From assembly GCA_000697055.1 (NCBI GenBank), contig JNDT01002290.1, forward strand, positions 1-54,700: DNA of 54,700 nt. The letters are read 5' to 3'. A model generated the notes under the pieces. It searched no databases. It saw only the letters and a list, made by a program, of their open reading frames with translations, and was not told where the DNA came from. Shown here one piece after another: positions 1 to 10,905 of this stretch (positions are counted from its first letter, which is position 1; every line of letters starts with the position of its first letter). The DNA is from Saksenaea vasiformis B4078. Lineage: Eukaryota > Mucoromycota > Mucoromycetes > Mucorales > Saksenaeaceae. Position numbers and translations under genes: made by a program.

Positions 1-1290
1 TTCGGTTACTGTATATGGGTAGTGTTGTTCCAAGTGTTGTCGTAGCGTAAGCTGGATGACGGTGATTGTTGTTAAGGGTATCAGTTGAGTAATGTTCGTT
101 GATAGAAAAGTTCAGAATTGAGTGAGCACCAGGTGTAGATTTAAGTCGAACACCAAGACTTGGTTAAGCGGTAAGGCTTGAGGAAAAGAAAAGAAAAGAT
201 AAAATAGAGTATCTGTTGTCTGGATCGACAATATATAAAGAGATCTGTCTGAAAAAGAGTATGATCGTTAGTAAAATCGTTGGTACAGTTACCTTTAATC
301 TCGTATTGATTCAATCAATTAGAGATGTATGGAGATGAAATAGAGATATTTTTCGGGTGATCAGTGAGTTGGATCGGGAGAAATATAGGGTCTCGGTGTA
401 GTATCCAGCTATATCAAATGGTCTAGTGCGATTATAAGTGGATGTTTAATTAAATATATCTGAACTAACTCAGGAACTCTGTTACTGACGCAATCCAGTG
501 CTATATAAATATCACCACCTAGTGTAATCTTGATCTCTGGTTCTGATTCCAGAATAAACTCCCCTACACTTCGGTTTCATTGTATCTCTTGTTTTTCCAC
601 ACTTTTATTTCAACCTTTACGACTACACGATACAACACTCGGTAAAGAGAAGAGAAAATATAAAAGAAAATGTTGTTACGCTGTATTTTTCGGTTACTGT
701 ATATGGGTAGTGTTGTTCCAAGTGTTGTCGTAGCGTAAGCTGGATGACGGTGATTGTTGTTAAGGGTATCAGTTGAGTAATGTTCGTTGATAGAAAAGTT
801 TGAAATTGAGTGAGCACCAAGTGTAGATTTAAGTCAAACACCAAGACTTGGTTAAGCGGTAAAGCTTGAAGAAACAAAAAGAAAAGGTTGAATGGAGTAA
901 GTGTTGTCGGTATTGACAATATCCAAGGAGATCTGGATAAAATAAAATATGATAGTTAGTAAGATCGCTGATATGGTTACCTTGAATCAGCAGAGTTTCG
1001 TCAAAGAGTTTCGTCAAAGATAAAAAGAGAAATAAAAAGAGGACAGCGGAATTGTCGTCGCTTGTCAGACAGAGAATAAAATAAAAAGAAAAGAAAAGGA
1101 ATCAATGGATTCGGGTTAACGGTGGTTTCTTGAGAATAACCAACGGAGGCGGGCAATAAAAGGCGGTTTGAGAAATATAAGAAAAACCTTTGGAAAATAC
1201 CTTTTGAGATGGCTTGAGATAACCAAGAGAAGAATATGCTTTTGTAACCTAATGTTTTATTCATTGAATTGGAGGGGTATTTATACAAAA
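1..1290 (+). repeat. Left arm of LTR-like repeat family, with internal direct duplication
   Basis: Bases 1-300 and 689-985 are near-identical direct copies (both begin TTCGGTTACTGTATATGGGT). The second copy has its full left edge at 674, TGTTACGCTG, so it starts with TG as LTRs do. The downstream part (about 1020-1290) and the 300-396 part both recur, inverted, at 3366-4084. The first copy is broken at 396 by a solo LTR. This looks like an LTR or long terminal repeat family that was duplicated and rearranged. No coding potential is seen. The internal domain and the exact 3' edge could not be fixed. Confidence 0.7.
397..637. mobile_element. Solo LTR, 241 bp, with 5-bp target duplication CTCGG
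   Basis: The segment starts TGTAGTATC and ends GATACAACA, i.e. TG...CA with short imperfect inverted ends. It is flanked on both sides by CTCGG (392-396 and 638-642). The inverted copy of the host repeat (around 3690) reads straight through this site without the 241 bp and with a single CTCGG, which confirms an insertion. Inside are a TATA-like TATAAATA near 503 and AATAAA near 552, the normal LTR order. Strand is likely + from that order. It is a remnant of an unidentified retrotransposon after LTR-LTR recombination. Confidence 0.85.
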
Positions 1291-1378
1291 TAGATCGATA
1301 GAAAATAATTTCGCTAAGTGGATGATCATCTAGTCTATCATGGCTCGAATGGATAATGACGGCAGGTAATTAGTTCAA

Positions 1379-1426
1379 TCGTATGCACTTTGGATCGTAT
1401 GCGGTTTCGATTGTATGCGGTTTCGA
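1379..1426. repeat. 16-bp tandem repeat, three units
   Basis: Three consecutive 16-mers of the form TCGTATGCGGTTTCGA, the first with four differences and the last with one. It lies inside the repeat-rich left region and shows no link to a gene. Confidence 0.7.
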
Positions 1427-1716
1427 GTGGATGTGCTTTTGGATAAGGTTTGGGGGTCTTGTTGGGGGTGATACCAGAGGTCATGTGCCGTTGTCAGAGT
1501 GGATGTCGGTTTGTATAGGATTCCGTGAGCCTAATGATAAGAACCTAGAGGACTTCAAAGTTGTAACACAACTTTGAAAGATATATTGTGTCAAGGCGAC
1601 ATCTTTTATTGATCCACTTGAAAAAGAATAAAAAAATAAGAACAAAGTAAAATCGATATTGTGGATAAAGGAAAATAAAAAGGCAAGATTGCCACAGAGT
1701 AAAAATCGGCGCGCTA

Positions 1717-1857
1717 CACCGGGCCTTGGGATGTCCCGGCCCAGTTAGGCCTTACCCACTGAGCTTTGGGCCAGCTTTGGACCCAAATAGATGGCCCAAC
1801 TGGGCCTTGGGCCAAGGTGTTGACCCGGCCCAGTTAGGCCCAGCCCAGTTGGGCCTG
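1717..1857. repeat. GGCCCA/TGGGCC-rich repeat island
   Basis: The words GGCCCAGTTGGGCC, GGCCCAGTTAGGCC and GGGCCAAGGTGTTGACCC recur several times in about 140 bp, in sharp contrast to the AT-rich surroundings. Many are near-palindromes. The last 50 bp are repeated at 2188-2240 with a few changes. It could be a subtelomeric-type or transposon-borne low-complexity repeat. Function is unknown. Confidence 0.6.
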
Positions 1858-2059
1858 TGTCGTATTCTACATACAGAATGACTAGATCATATCACGACAT
1901 CTACAGATAAACCTCACAGATGAGAAACCGGATAAATAATGATTAAGCTGAAGTACAAATCATATCAGGGTCCAATACCCGATTGTACCTGAAACCTCTT
2001 TAACATCGATCATTGGTTTATCATTGTAAAATTTTTATTTCTCAAGAACACCGCCACTG

Positions 2060-2145
2060 CTATAAAAGCTCTCTGTAAAACAATAATAAACAATCATCTA
2101 AGAGTCTCAACGTATTCCCGTTGTTATCCATCTCTCAATTAACCA
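2060..2145 (+). repeat. TATA/AATAAA block, copy 1 (LTR promoter-R like)
   Basis: It has the order TATAAAAG, then AATAAA, then AGTCTCAACGTATTC, then GTTATCCATCT and CAATTAACC. The same order is found at 2866-2950, 3078-3152 and 4941-5030. The arrangement (TATA, polyadenylation signal, conserved block just after) resembles the U3/R part of an LTR. The copies are diverged, so this is an old family. Confidence 0.5.
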
Positions 2146-2865
2146 AATTTCACAGCCTGCCTATTTTAAGCCTTAAAGCTTGAAACTGGGCCAAGATGTT
2201 GACCCAGCCCACTTAGGTCCAGCCCAGTTGGGCCTTCCCATTTCAAGCCCTAGCTGTCAGTAAAGAAAATACACTTTGTTTTGTCTCTGGTAAAGTCGTC
2301 CGGTGTAAACCTTCCATTTTTCTTTTTTCTATATATAGTTATTTTTATTTTACTTTATATTAGATGGAGAATAATAAATGGAGATGAGAAAACATATTGT
2401 TATACACGGAAAACGGCATAGTAAAAGACATATAGACTGTGATATATGGAGTATTTGCTATCATGTCTTCTGCACAAAATTACTATGCACAGCTGTATGC
2501 AGCTGTGCAGGGATTATCGTATTTTAATTTTACTTTGACATGGAGATACGCATGCATGAATATGCAGTCATGGTAATCAGAGCAGAAGGACAATCATGTC
2601 TGTGGTATATGTTGACCGTCGTAATGCCCATCCTATAGAATTGTGTTCCATAACAGGAAAGATCGGGGATTAATCGTGTTTCCATATACAGTGAACTTCT
2701 CCACTGGAACACCAACTGAACCTTATCATCTATAACTTAGACTTATCACCGAGTTCAGTACAACAAGGTAGCACTGTGTCATCACAGTAATTGATCCATT
2801 CTATAATCCACACCTAATACCGAGAAGAACGTTCACTAATTCTTATTTCCGCTAAAAGACTGAAT

Positions 2866-2950
2866 CATATAAATAGGCAGACAATCTAACTGAAATAAAG
2901 ACATCCAACAGTCTCAAAGGATTCTATCCATCTACTGTCCCAATTAACTT
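2866..2950 (+). repeat. TATA/AATAAA block, copy 2
   Basis: ATATAAATA, then AAATAAAG, then CAGTCTCAAAGGATTC, TATCCATCT and CCAATTAAC. It aligns over about 80 bp with copy 1. Confidence 0.5.
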
Positions 2951-3077
2951 ACCCATACAACAATGTCTATCATCACTCTAAACGAACATGACATTTTAAT
3001 CTATCTTAACGAAAGCTCTTATTCAACATGCACTGCTGATCACTGTTATTTTTATTATTGTAGAAGAGCCAGTAAAA

Positions 3078-3152
3078 AGATATATAAGCTGGGTCGATTA
3101 ATATACAATAAAGAACATAACATAAGTCTCAAAGGATTTATCCGTCTGATTC
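3078..3152 (+). repeat. TATA/AATAAA block, copy 3
   Basis: ATATATAAG, then CAATAAAG, then AAGTCTCAAAGGATTTATCCGTCT. It is shorter and more diverged than the other copies. Confidence 0.4.
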
Positions 3153-3365
3153 TTTTTATTGATTTTCTTCTACAAACCTTTTCAATTTCTATGTCACATA
3201 GACAACTCAAAGGACCTGCCGCCACTTCTATTGCAACCCTGCTGATCACATGCCCATCCATTGTTCCTGACAACCACCGCGTAGCAACTCGGGTTTTAAA
3301 TACCTGTAGAGTACGTCGGGTTTATCTCGCACACCTTAATTATTTCCTTATTGTATCAACCGATT

Positions 3366-4084
3366 TTTGTATAAATACCCCCTCATTTCAATGAATAAAA
3401 CGTCAGGTTATAACAGCACAATCTTCTCTTGGTCTACTCTAGCCATCTCAAAAGGTCTTTTCCAAAGGTTTTTCTCTTATTTTCAAAGCCGCCTTTTATT
3501 GCTCTGCCTCCGTTGGTTATTCTAAGGAGACCACCGTTAACCAGAATCTGCCAATTCTTTCCTTTTCTTTTCCTCTATTTTTCTTTTATTCTTCTCAATT
3601 GATTTACTAGCGGCACCGATTCCGCTATCTCTTTTTATTTTCTTTTACGTTTTCTTTTACGTTTTCTCTTCTTTTTACCGAGATCCTAATTTCTTCCGAT
3701 CCAACTCGCTGATCACCCGAGAAATATCTCTATTTCATCTCCATACATCTCTAATTGATTGAATCAATACGAGATCAAAGGTAACCATACCAATGATTTA
3801 CTAACGATCATACTCTTTTTCAGACAGATCTCTTTATATATTGTCGATCCAGACAACAGATACTCTATTTTATCTTTTCTTTTCTTTCCTCAAGCTTTAC
3901 CGCTTACCCAAGTCTTGGTGTTTGACTCAAATCTACACCTGGTGCTCACACAAACCAAACTGTTTTTATCTACCGAAGCTACTTTTTCTATACCTTACCA
4001 GCTATTTCTGTCATCAAGTTTACGCTTAGGCACTACCTGGAAACATACCCATTTATACCGACAAGTCAAAAATACAGCGTAACA
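3366..4084 (-). repeat. Right arm of LTR-like repeat (inverted relative to 1-1290)
   Basis: The reverse complement starts TGTTACGCTGTATTTTT, exactly as the copy at 674, and then follows the left arm through the A-rich tract, the TTGATTGAATCAAT segment (3760s, matching about 304-320) and the block ending GGGGTATTTATAC (matching about 1272-1285). It contains segments that are split between the two left copies, so it is the least rearranged copy. Two copies in opposite orientation about 2 kb apart suggest either independent insertions or an inverted-repeat element. Confidence 0.7.
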
Positions 4085-5208
4085 CTGGTTTTTCTCTCTG
4101 AAGCCTTTTTTGTCTCTTTTGCGCCTGCCTTTGGTTATCTCCATCACGGATTTAAATGCCACACTGTCAACATAATAAAAAGTGTATGAAAATTTCAAGC
4201 CTAGCACAAATAGGTTCAAAATACATCTAAATTGGTTATTTGAACAGTAAATTTGGTTACTTTGTTTATATTATTTGGTAATTTCCTCTTACTTTATTGG
4301 ACTATCTTATCTTAATTTTTGAATATGATAGCTGACACTAATCATTGTAACTATTGGTCTAACAACTTGCATTTTTGTTTTGTTTTTGTAGAATTCAGTG
4401 TTGCTCCTTAGTATGTCAAAGGTGGCAGGCCATCAGGTAACCTCAAAATTGAAGAACTGAATGTCAAAAAGAGGAGCACGACAGCTCTGTCCTGTTCTCT
4501 TGTCTTTCTACCGCTTTTGTCCTCATCTCTCAACATTTTGACATTCTTGTCCTGATATTTACAACCGACACTTTTACACTCAACATCACAACACTCTTGT
4601 CTTGATCTTTACAACCCGACGCTTTTTGACTGCTCCTCAATAGAATAGCCTCCCCATCTCCGACTTAGCTAGATTATAGAAAACATATAAATACACTGAA
4701 TGAATCGAATAAACACCAGAGGCTTAAGCACAACGATCTTGTTCTTGACAAAAGATATCTACGTAACTCGTCTTCTTTTTGTCTCCCGCTTGTTTTCAGC
4801 CTTTGACACACGACTTAGAACACTTTTGTCTGGTGCTCACTATTCAACCGACTTATTTCAGACATATCTTTTTGCAGACGATTTATATTTTTAGACACCG
4901 ATTCTTACACATCACCAACTCAACAACGATTTACTCAGAGACATATAAATAGTGAAATGGACACATCTTTAATAAACTATCTAACAGTTTCAAAGTATTC
5001 TTACTTTTTGTTATCCATCTTATTTTTCTACCCGCAAATTTGATAGATCTCTATTTTTTTATTTTTATTTTTAGATAACTACGAGTTTTATTTTACAAAC
5101 AAGCCATAAAAAATTTACAACCGTTACAGTACGCCAAGGACTGACGTTCAATAGCGTTAGGGGAAAGGGAGATATGTGCTATTTATCATCTAGCTGACAA
5201 CATCAAGA
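4085..5208. other. Intergenic, repeat-derived, no gene seen
   Basis: AT-rich, with many CTTGTCCTGAT/CTTTTGTCC-like pyrimidine words (4490-4640). A TATA/AATAAA pair lies near 4686-4715, and the fourth TATA/AATAAA block is at 4941-5030. No open frame resembles a known family. Confidence 0.5.
4941..5030 (+). repeat. TATA/AATAAA block, copy 4
   Basis: ACATATAAATA, then AATAAAC, then AACAGTTTCAAAGTATTC, then TTGTTATCCATCT. It matches copies 1 and 2 in order and spacing. Confidence 0.5.
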
Positions 5209-5472
5209 TTAAAGCGCTCGTCGTAGAGCTTCCATTGAGAAAAGAGAAATGCAAGTCTGCAGCGGCGATCTTGATAACACTGATGGGTGTTTTGTCCACT
5301 GCAAATGGAAAAATAGATGTTATACATAAAGAAAACTGAGCCAAATACGTACTTGTGCTAGATACATTTTTTTACGATGATTTTCACTGTTGTAATCGGT
5401 TACCTCCGCAACTTGGGCTGTGGAGTCAGTAAGTTTTAGATACATCATAACAGTACGGGTAAAACTTAACAT
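5209..5472 (-). CDS. Possible small two-exon gene, unrecognised
   Basis: An open frame starts at the ATG ending at 5472 (MLSFTRTVMMYLK) and runs 40 codons to 5353, where CAA is followed by GTACGT, a good donor. An acceptor TTTGCAG lies just before 5298, and the frame continues in phase for 29 codons to a TAA at 5209-5211, giving about 69 residues. The open frame also extends upstream of this ATG to about 5510, so the start may lie elsewhere. I do not recognise the protein. It may be a remnant exon pair of a larger decayed gene. Support is only splice signals and frame continuity. Confidence 0.25.
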
Positions 5473-5839
5473 TGCGCAATACGGAAGGTGGCTTCCATAG
5501 GTAAGCTTGATACATAGTTATATTTTGACGGCATTTTGGGTGGTCGTCTTTTCTTAAGAGAATACATGGTGGAGAAGAAAAAAATTAAAGAGATGGGAAA
5601 AAGCAAAAATTGTTATACAGAACTTCAAAGTGACTGGTCTGATTGAACCTGACATCGTTTATGCGAAGAGCATTATTTCTTTGATCCTTATCTATACAGA
5701 ATACATTCAGTAAAAGGCAATCAATATGTCGTACTGCAATCGTTCTTCTTGGCGGTGTATGTTCTGGGAGTTTCCTGCTTTAACTTTCTTTTTTTTTTTT
5801 CCCGGTTGAAATTGATTCGATTGTCTTGTATAAAGAGAC

Positions 5840-6355
5840 GCGTTGCAAGAATAAATACGTATCACAAAGGAAGAATTGGAGGAGGAAAATACTGCTGACT
5901 GGATTAGATTAAAACGATCGCCACTGCCTGATAACACAAACGTCTCTAAAAAAGATACTCCTGTTCCTTCCTTCGATGAGAGATGATGTGTAACGTGTGA
6001 ATACACAGCATTCACTCAACTTTTGGACATTCCGGGAAATCTAGTCATCCTCCAATGGCAAGCGCGTGGAATGATGAAGCTGAAGTAAGGCGGAAGTCCA
6101 GATGTTTCATAGATATGAGATTGTTTTCCGAATCAAAAGATGACGAATAAATATGCAACGTCTGAGTGGCCGCCGATGTTCTAAGAAATATGATTGATTG
6201 AAATGATCGCCGCTGTATGATAGCATAAATGCTTCTAAAGAGGACGTACTCATTTTATTTAAAAGGGGTCGTTTGAAAAAAATGACGTGTGATGTGCGAA
6301 CACGCAGCATTCAAGAAACTTTCAGACGTTCTGATGAGACATGACCATCCTCCTA
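5840..6355. repeat. Degenerate tandem duplication, two units of about 230 bp
   Basis: The segment about 5840-6055 is followed by a diverged copy at about 6120-6355. Shared landmarks include GCGATC near 5918 and 6202, AATAAATACGT/AATAAATATGC, and a common end GTGTGAATACACAGCATTCA...CATCCTCC versus GTGCGAACACGCAGCATTCA...CATCCTCC. Both units have partial open frames on the minus strand with similar residues (SGSGDRFNL / SYSGDHFNQ), so the unit may once have been coding. Confidence 0.5.
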
Positions 6356-6470
6356 AGAATAAAAAGAATCATAAAAAAAAGTGAAAATATAAAGGGTCGT
6401 AAACAAGTAAAGAGTCATAAAAAGAAAACGTTCGTTATAAAAAAGGAGCTATAAAAAAAGTAATAGTTAA

Positions 6471-6997
6471 GGGAATTGCTAGGGACACTCCAACGGGACA
6501 CTCCAGTCCCCCAAGATTGTTCAAAAGAGGATGGAGTGTAGTACCTAATGCTTAATTCGGTTACAGTGGAGTGTCCCATAGTGCGATGTCCCAAATGAAG
6601 TGTCCTGCAGCAGAGTTTTCTTTGCTGGATCCCAGCAATTACCTTCAGATATACTGCAGTAGACGCTTGATATAAGAATATTCTAGATAGACAGAGAATT
6701 TATTATTTTCTTGAGAATATTTGCTAGTAGGATTTGTAAGATACTGCCTACCAACTTTGTTCCCTAAAAGAACTCTTATCTTATGCGTTTTATCAAATAT
6801 TCTTATACATAATGCTTACTGTAGTGTATCTGACTCTGCTGCAAGGCGCTCAACTACCGGACACTCCACTGTGAGACGCTTCGCTATCTCTGCACTACAC
6901 TACACCTAAGCATGGCAGCTGGTGCTACTTCTATTTTACTATTCGCTCAGAATTTGGGGGCCTGGAGTGTCCCGTGGGATTGTCCCTAGCAATTCCC
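6471..6997. mobile_element. 527-bp MITE-like element with about 44-bp terminal inverted repeats
   Basis: The left end begins GGGAATTGCTAGGGACACTC and the right end, reverse complemented, begins GGGAATTGCTAGGGACAATC. The match continues for about 44 bp with roughly three differences, up to the CCCCCAA at 6508-6514. The words GGGACACTCC and GGAGTGTCCC recur inside (around 6567-6579, 6857-6872), making sub-terminal repeats. There is no transposase frame. I could not define a clean target duplication, so the superfamily is open. Confidence 0.8.
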
Positions 6998-7184
6998 TAC
7001 TAGTAAAAGTTAACTAACTTTTATAATCTCTCATTATTAATTCGTGTTTTGCAATGAAGGAATCATTCGTCATTCGTCATTCGTTAAAGCATTCACTGAC
7101 TCATTATGTAATGTGCAAATTAAGAAATACAATAAGAATTCAGCATATTTTAGTTAGGTAGATGCTACGGTATTTGGCATTACT

Positions 7185-10100
7185 TTAATGAACAATGCCT
7201 ATACTACGCATGCTATCAGCACGCATCGGTGTAGGTTTCTTTTGAAACTGCCGCTGTGATTTCATTCGACTAACAAATGCATTGCCGCCCGCTTGTTGTT
7301 CTCGACAAAGTGGGCATCCTACGTTTTGGGTTGATTTGAGTAAAGCCGAATGATTCACTTTTGTAGTTAATGTTCCTGGATTAATCACTTCTGTAACATC
7401 TGGCGCTTTCCTGTCAAGTAGACATCGTTCATGATATGCATGGCGGCAGAAGAATACAATGCTGTTGGGGAAATCATCTGTTCCCTCATCATCAAATACT
7501 TCTTCATCACATATACTGCAAACCATATCACCTGATAACCAAAATAAATATACATCCATTGTCAAAGATTACAACTTACGATCGCAATTAATACCACGCT
7601 TTTGTGTCTTGTACATTCGATCAGCAAGGAAAACACTGTCGCTAACCAGAATCTTCTCACAGCCTTGATGAAGCGACATCTGAAGTATTGCGATTAACGT
7701 TTGTCAATACTACGATCTAATTTTTTACCTGAAGGTTATAATCTTGTAAGATTTTGAGCAAGGCGTCTTTGAGTCCTGGAATTTCCAACTGATCAGGAAT
7801 CCGTTTGATCAGCCGAAGTGGCTCGATTTCTGTGCCAACATTTTCCAAAAGGGCTCGTATGAAAACTACATCGTGCCAGGGATTAACGACCCAGTCAAGT
7901 TCAATTGAATAACTTACGAGGTTTATCCATGGAGTATGTCAATAGATCCTCCCACAAGTCATCATCCTTTTGTTCTTTGGCAAAATCAATCGCCTATACA
8001 TACAAAAACCGTTAGCTCCACCATCGCCCAATTATACTCTTCTTTTTGTATATTTTATTCTTACCCGTTGTACATCTTCAAGTCTTTCGATAATCAACAT
8101 GAGTGCTTTTTTGTTGTCGCCCATACGACCAAGCATGTAGACCATCTCGGGAACAAGGTCTTTTTGTTCACATATTTTGTATGCCTAATTAAACATTGTA
8201 AGTTTACGTTATTTAATTTAAACAACATTACCTTCTCCAGTGATATATAATGACTTGCCCGAAGGAAGTCCAAAAGCTTAGGGTAATCATAGTCAGCGTA
8301 TAGTTCAACCTAAGTAGAATATTCATCATTAGCTATAACACAAAACCGGTAAACAACAAAAGGACTTTCCTGCATATCGTGGTATTCATATCCAAGATGA
8401 TGATCCCGGTCAAATAGAGCATCAAGATATGTATGAAGAAATTTACAGTTGGAATAGATTTGTCGCACAACTTTCTTGGGCTAACAAAAAAGGCATGTTC
8501 GGTGATATGACATGACAGATATATATATAAGCTTTGCATACCTGAATGGCATCCGTGTTTTGGACCAAAAGTTGCACCGCTGGCATCTGTGTCGGTTTTT
8601 TAACCGGTGGGGAATTATCTGGATCTGCCTTTGATCGCGCTTCGTCTTTCGCAAGCAAGTGCTCATCAAATTCCATAAGCAGCAGCGCTTTATCTTTGAC
8701 CGCATCGAACATATTGTACTCTTGTATCAATTCAAAGGCGTTGGGACGTCGTAATCGAAGATTATATTCAATCGCCTTATCCGGTTGACTATTGTAGGTA
8801 TATCTATACAAAAAAGAGATGTTTAGAAGATAATGATTGTCAAAAAATCGAATAACTCACAGGTCTGCAAGACATTCCAAAAGTACTTCATTGTCCTTAT
8901 CCTTAGGAAGATAATCTTCGACGGCTACTATCACATTGGACATATTGTACAACGTGCGTGGCCAAAGATGAATTGTCTTGAGCAGGGCCTGCATGTCACA
9001 AGATATCAATAGCTATCTTTTGCATTCATACGACATACCTGATGGTCACTCTTTAAAAACCAAGCTAATACAATTTCATAAACAGTGCTGCTCAGCTGTG
9101 GATCCTTCATGGGGATATACGGTGCAATAGCCTAAAATTTGCTCAATCAGTACGCTGCCAAGACGGAACGGTGTATAACTTGACCTTCAACTGTCCCATT
9201 TCTGTAAAATTAAACACCCAGTCTTCCCACAAAGGCTTATCATTTCCAAGTACGTGAGTGCAATTCTTGGCGGCTTCCTCATACTGCTTCTCTTTGACAA
9301 GCCAGTTCAAATATGTTTGTCCAATTTCATGCACATCGAAACGTTTGCTACCGCCTTGAGCTTCTGCGTCTCGTGCCGCTTGCAAAGCTTCCCCGTAGCG
9401 TTCGTGGTCTAACAACCACTCGATATGATCATCTTGATCTCTTGATCGTGCTGCAATCACATCCTTGGGCCCCATCACGTAGAACATGTCTTCTTCCATC
9501 AAAAATTCAAGTACATAATCATTCGGCTGATAATGTTCATAACCCTGCAGCGCCAGCACATCTGCTGAGATCTCTTCATTTTCATCGTTGATAATGTGAA
9601 GTTCCGGTCTCGACGCTAGCCTTTTTCGTTGTAGTTCAGGGTTTTGGGTATCTACATCCGTGGATGTGATCTCGTCTTCGGTAATATAGGCAAGAAGTAA
9701 TAGGGTATCATTAAACGGCGCAATACCACAGATAATATAGTCTGTCTGAACCATGGAAACAATCTCAACAAAGTGCGTTGGTTGCCCTTGACTCTGCGCT
9801 TGTTTTGGTTTTTCCTAGATCTGTGCATCAGCGACTTCGCAAGAGGGAACACTCGACAGGATTGTACCTTCACGACCGCAACTTTGACGGTATCAGCCCA
9901 ACCAATCAACAACGTCGTATCGTTCTTCCAGCACATGCGACATTTGAACAAATCTGCTCTCGGACTACCAGAAGGTCTGTCGATGTAGGTGATGCGAAGA
10001 TTGGTCGTCGTGTCGTAAATCTTGACACCTTTATCATTCGCCCACGCAATAAAATTTCCTCGCCACTGAATCGCGTAGATAGGGCCTTCGTTCGCGTGTA

Positions 10101-10905
10101 GTACGATATCTTTCTGTCCCAACCATCCTTTTTCACTCATGATGAGCTGTTCAGCCATACCTCCCGAAACAAACTGACGAGTTGATTTGCGTGCATAACC
10201 AGGATCTAATGCGACTGATTTTACTGGTCGTCTAAAATTGAAATGCTGTATTTCCGACGTGTATAATGCATAGATGTAGACCTTTCCTATCTTATGGTTA
10301 AGCAAGTCGAACTTCTTGGTTCTTATTTCCTGGTTATACCATCGTCGGAGGCGCTCGCAACGTACTCATCCGCACCATCGATAGATATATCATTTACAGT
10401 GGCTGAATGGTGCCTAAAGCTCTTGATCACATTGCCTTCGAAATCCAAAATATGAACAGCGCCCCAGTGAGTTCCCAACGCCTTTCAAACCAGTCGAGGA
10501 AAAAAAATGAGAATAAATATATCGTCAGTTCATCTGCTCTCTTACACTTACCACAAATTTATCGGATACTCGTAAGGTCGACGCGGTGTCTTTGTTCAAA
10601 AGGTCCCTAACGCCCGCACCTACACGGCGATATCGTAACTTGGGCTCTTCCTCTAAATCGTCCTCCTCGTCACTGTCGGTTTCGTCCTCGTCATATTCGT
10701 CCTCGTCATATTCGTCTTCGTCGTATTCATCCTCGTCGTATTCTTCTTCTTCTTCTTCGTCGGCGGTCTCTGCATGCGAAAGGCCGTCGTTCTGGACAGA
10801 ATCTACTTCTTCGCTTCGAGTATCTGGCTCTGCCTCGGCCCCATTGACCTGATCAGGAATGGGTTGTTCCTGGTTTAAGTTGGTTGTCTCATTGGGATCT
10901 GACAT
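7185..10905 (-). CDS. VPS41: Vps41, HOPS complex subunit
   Basis: Vps41 is the HOPS tethering subunit that links Rab7/Ypt7 membranes for fusion at the vacuole and in the AP-3 route. Fourteen exons can be joined: 10905-10552, 10481-10340, 10286-9868, 9793-9185, 9131-9039, 8988-8861, 8803-8542, 8480-8370, 8309-8232, 8184-8065, 7993-7918, 7865-7729, 7679-7580, 7531-7185, giving 991 codons plus stop. In order: an acidic N-terminus with repeated YDEDE units, the WD-type propeller (ALGTHWGAVHILD; THFVEIVSMVQTDYIICGIA), the clathrin-heavy-chain-like helical repeats (AIEFAKEQ-type IDFAKEQKDDDLWEDLL), and a C-terminal RING-like finger (CSICDE, FFCRHAYHERC, CPLC). The ATG at 10905 is the first in frame; the frame is open farther upstream only from a TTG. 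The intron after exon 8 starts GAAAGT instead of GT. Confidence 0.93.
10675..10756 (-). repeat. 15-bp coding tandem repeat (YDEDE units)
   Basis: Repeated TATTCGTCCTCGTCA-type 15-mers inside VPS41 exon 1 encode four or so YDEDE units in the acidic N-terminal extension. The unit keeps the frame, so length changes would be tolerated. Confidence 0.8.

Larger units (their letters stand above)
1291..3365. other. Gene-free core between the inverted repeat arms
   Basis: No convincing gene is seen. The tract holds a GC-rich island built of GGCCCA/TGGGCC words (1717-1857), a 50-bp near copy of part of it (2188-2240), a short palindrome GCACAGCTGTATGCAGCTGTGC-like near 2483-2504, and three of the four TATA/AATAAA blocks listed separately. 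Open frames such as 2963-3394 have no recognisable family and cross these repeat blocks, so I treat them as chance. Confidence 0.6.

Noticed and set aside
2963..3394. 143-codon plus-strand open frame
   Set aside because: It overlaps the TATA/AATAAA repeat blocks and the edge of the inverted arm, and has no recognisable domain.
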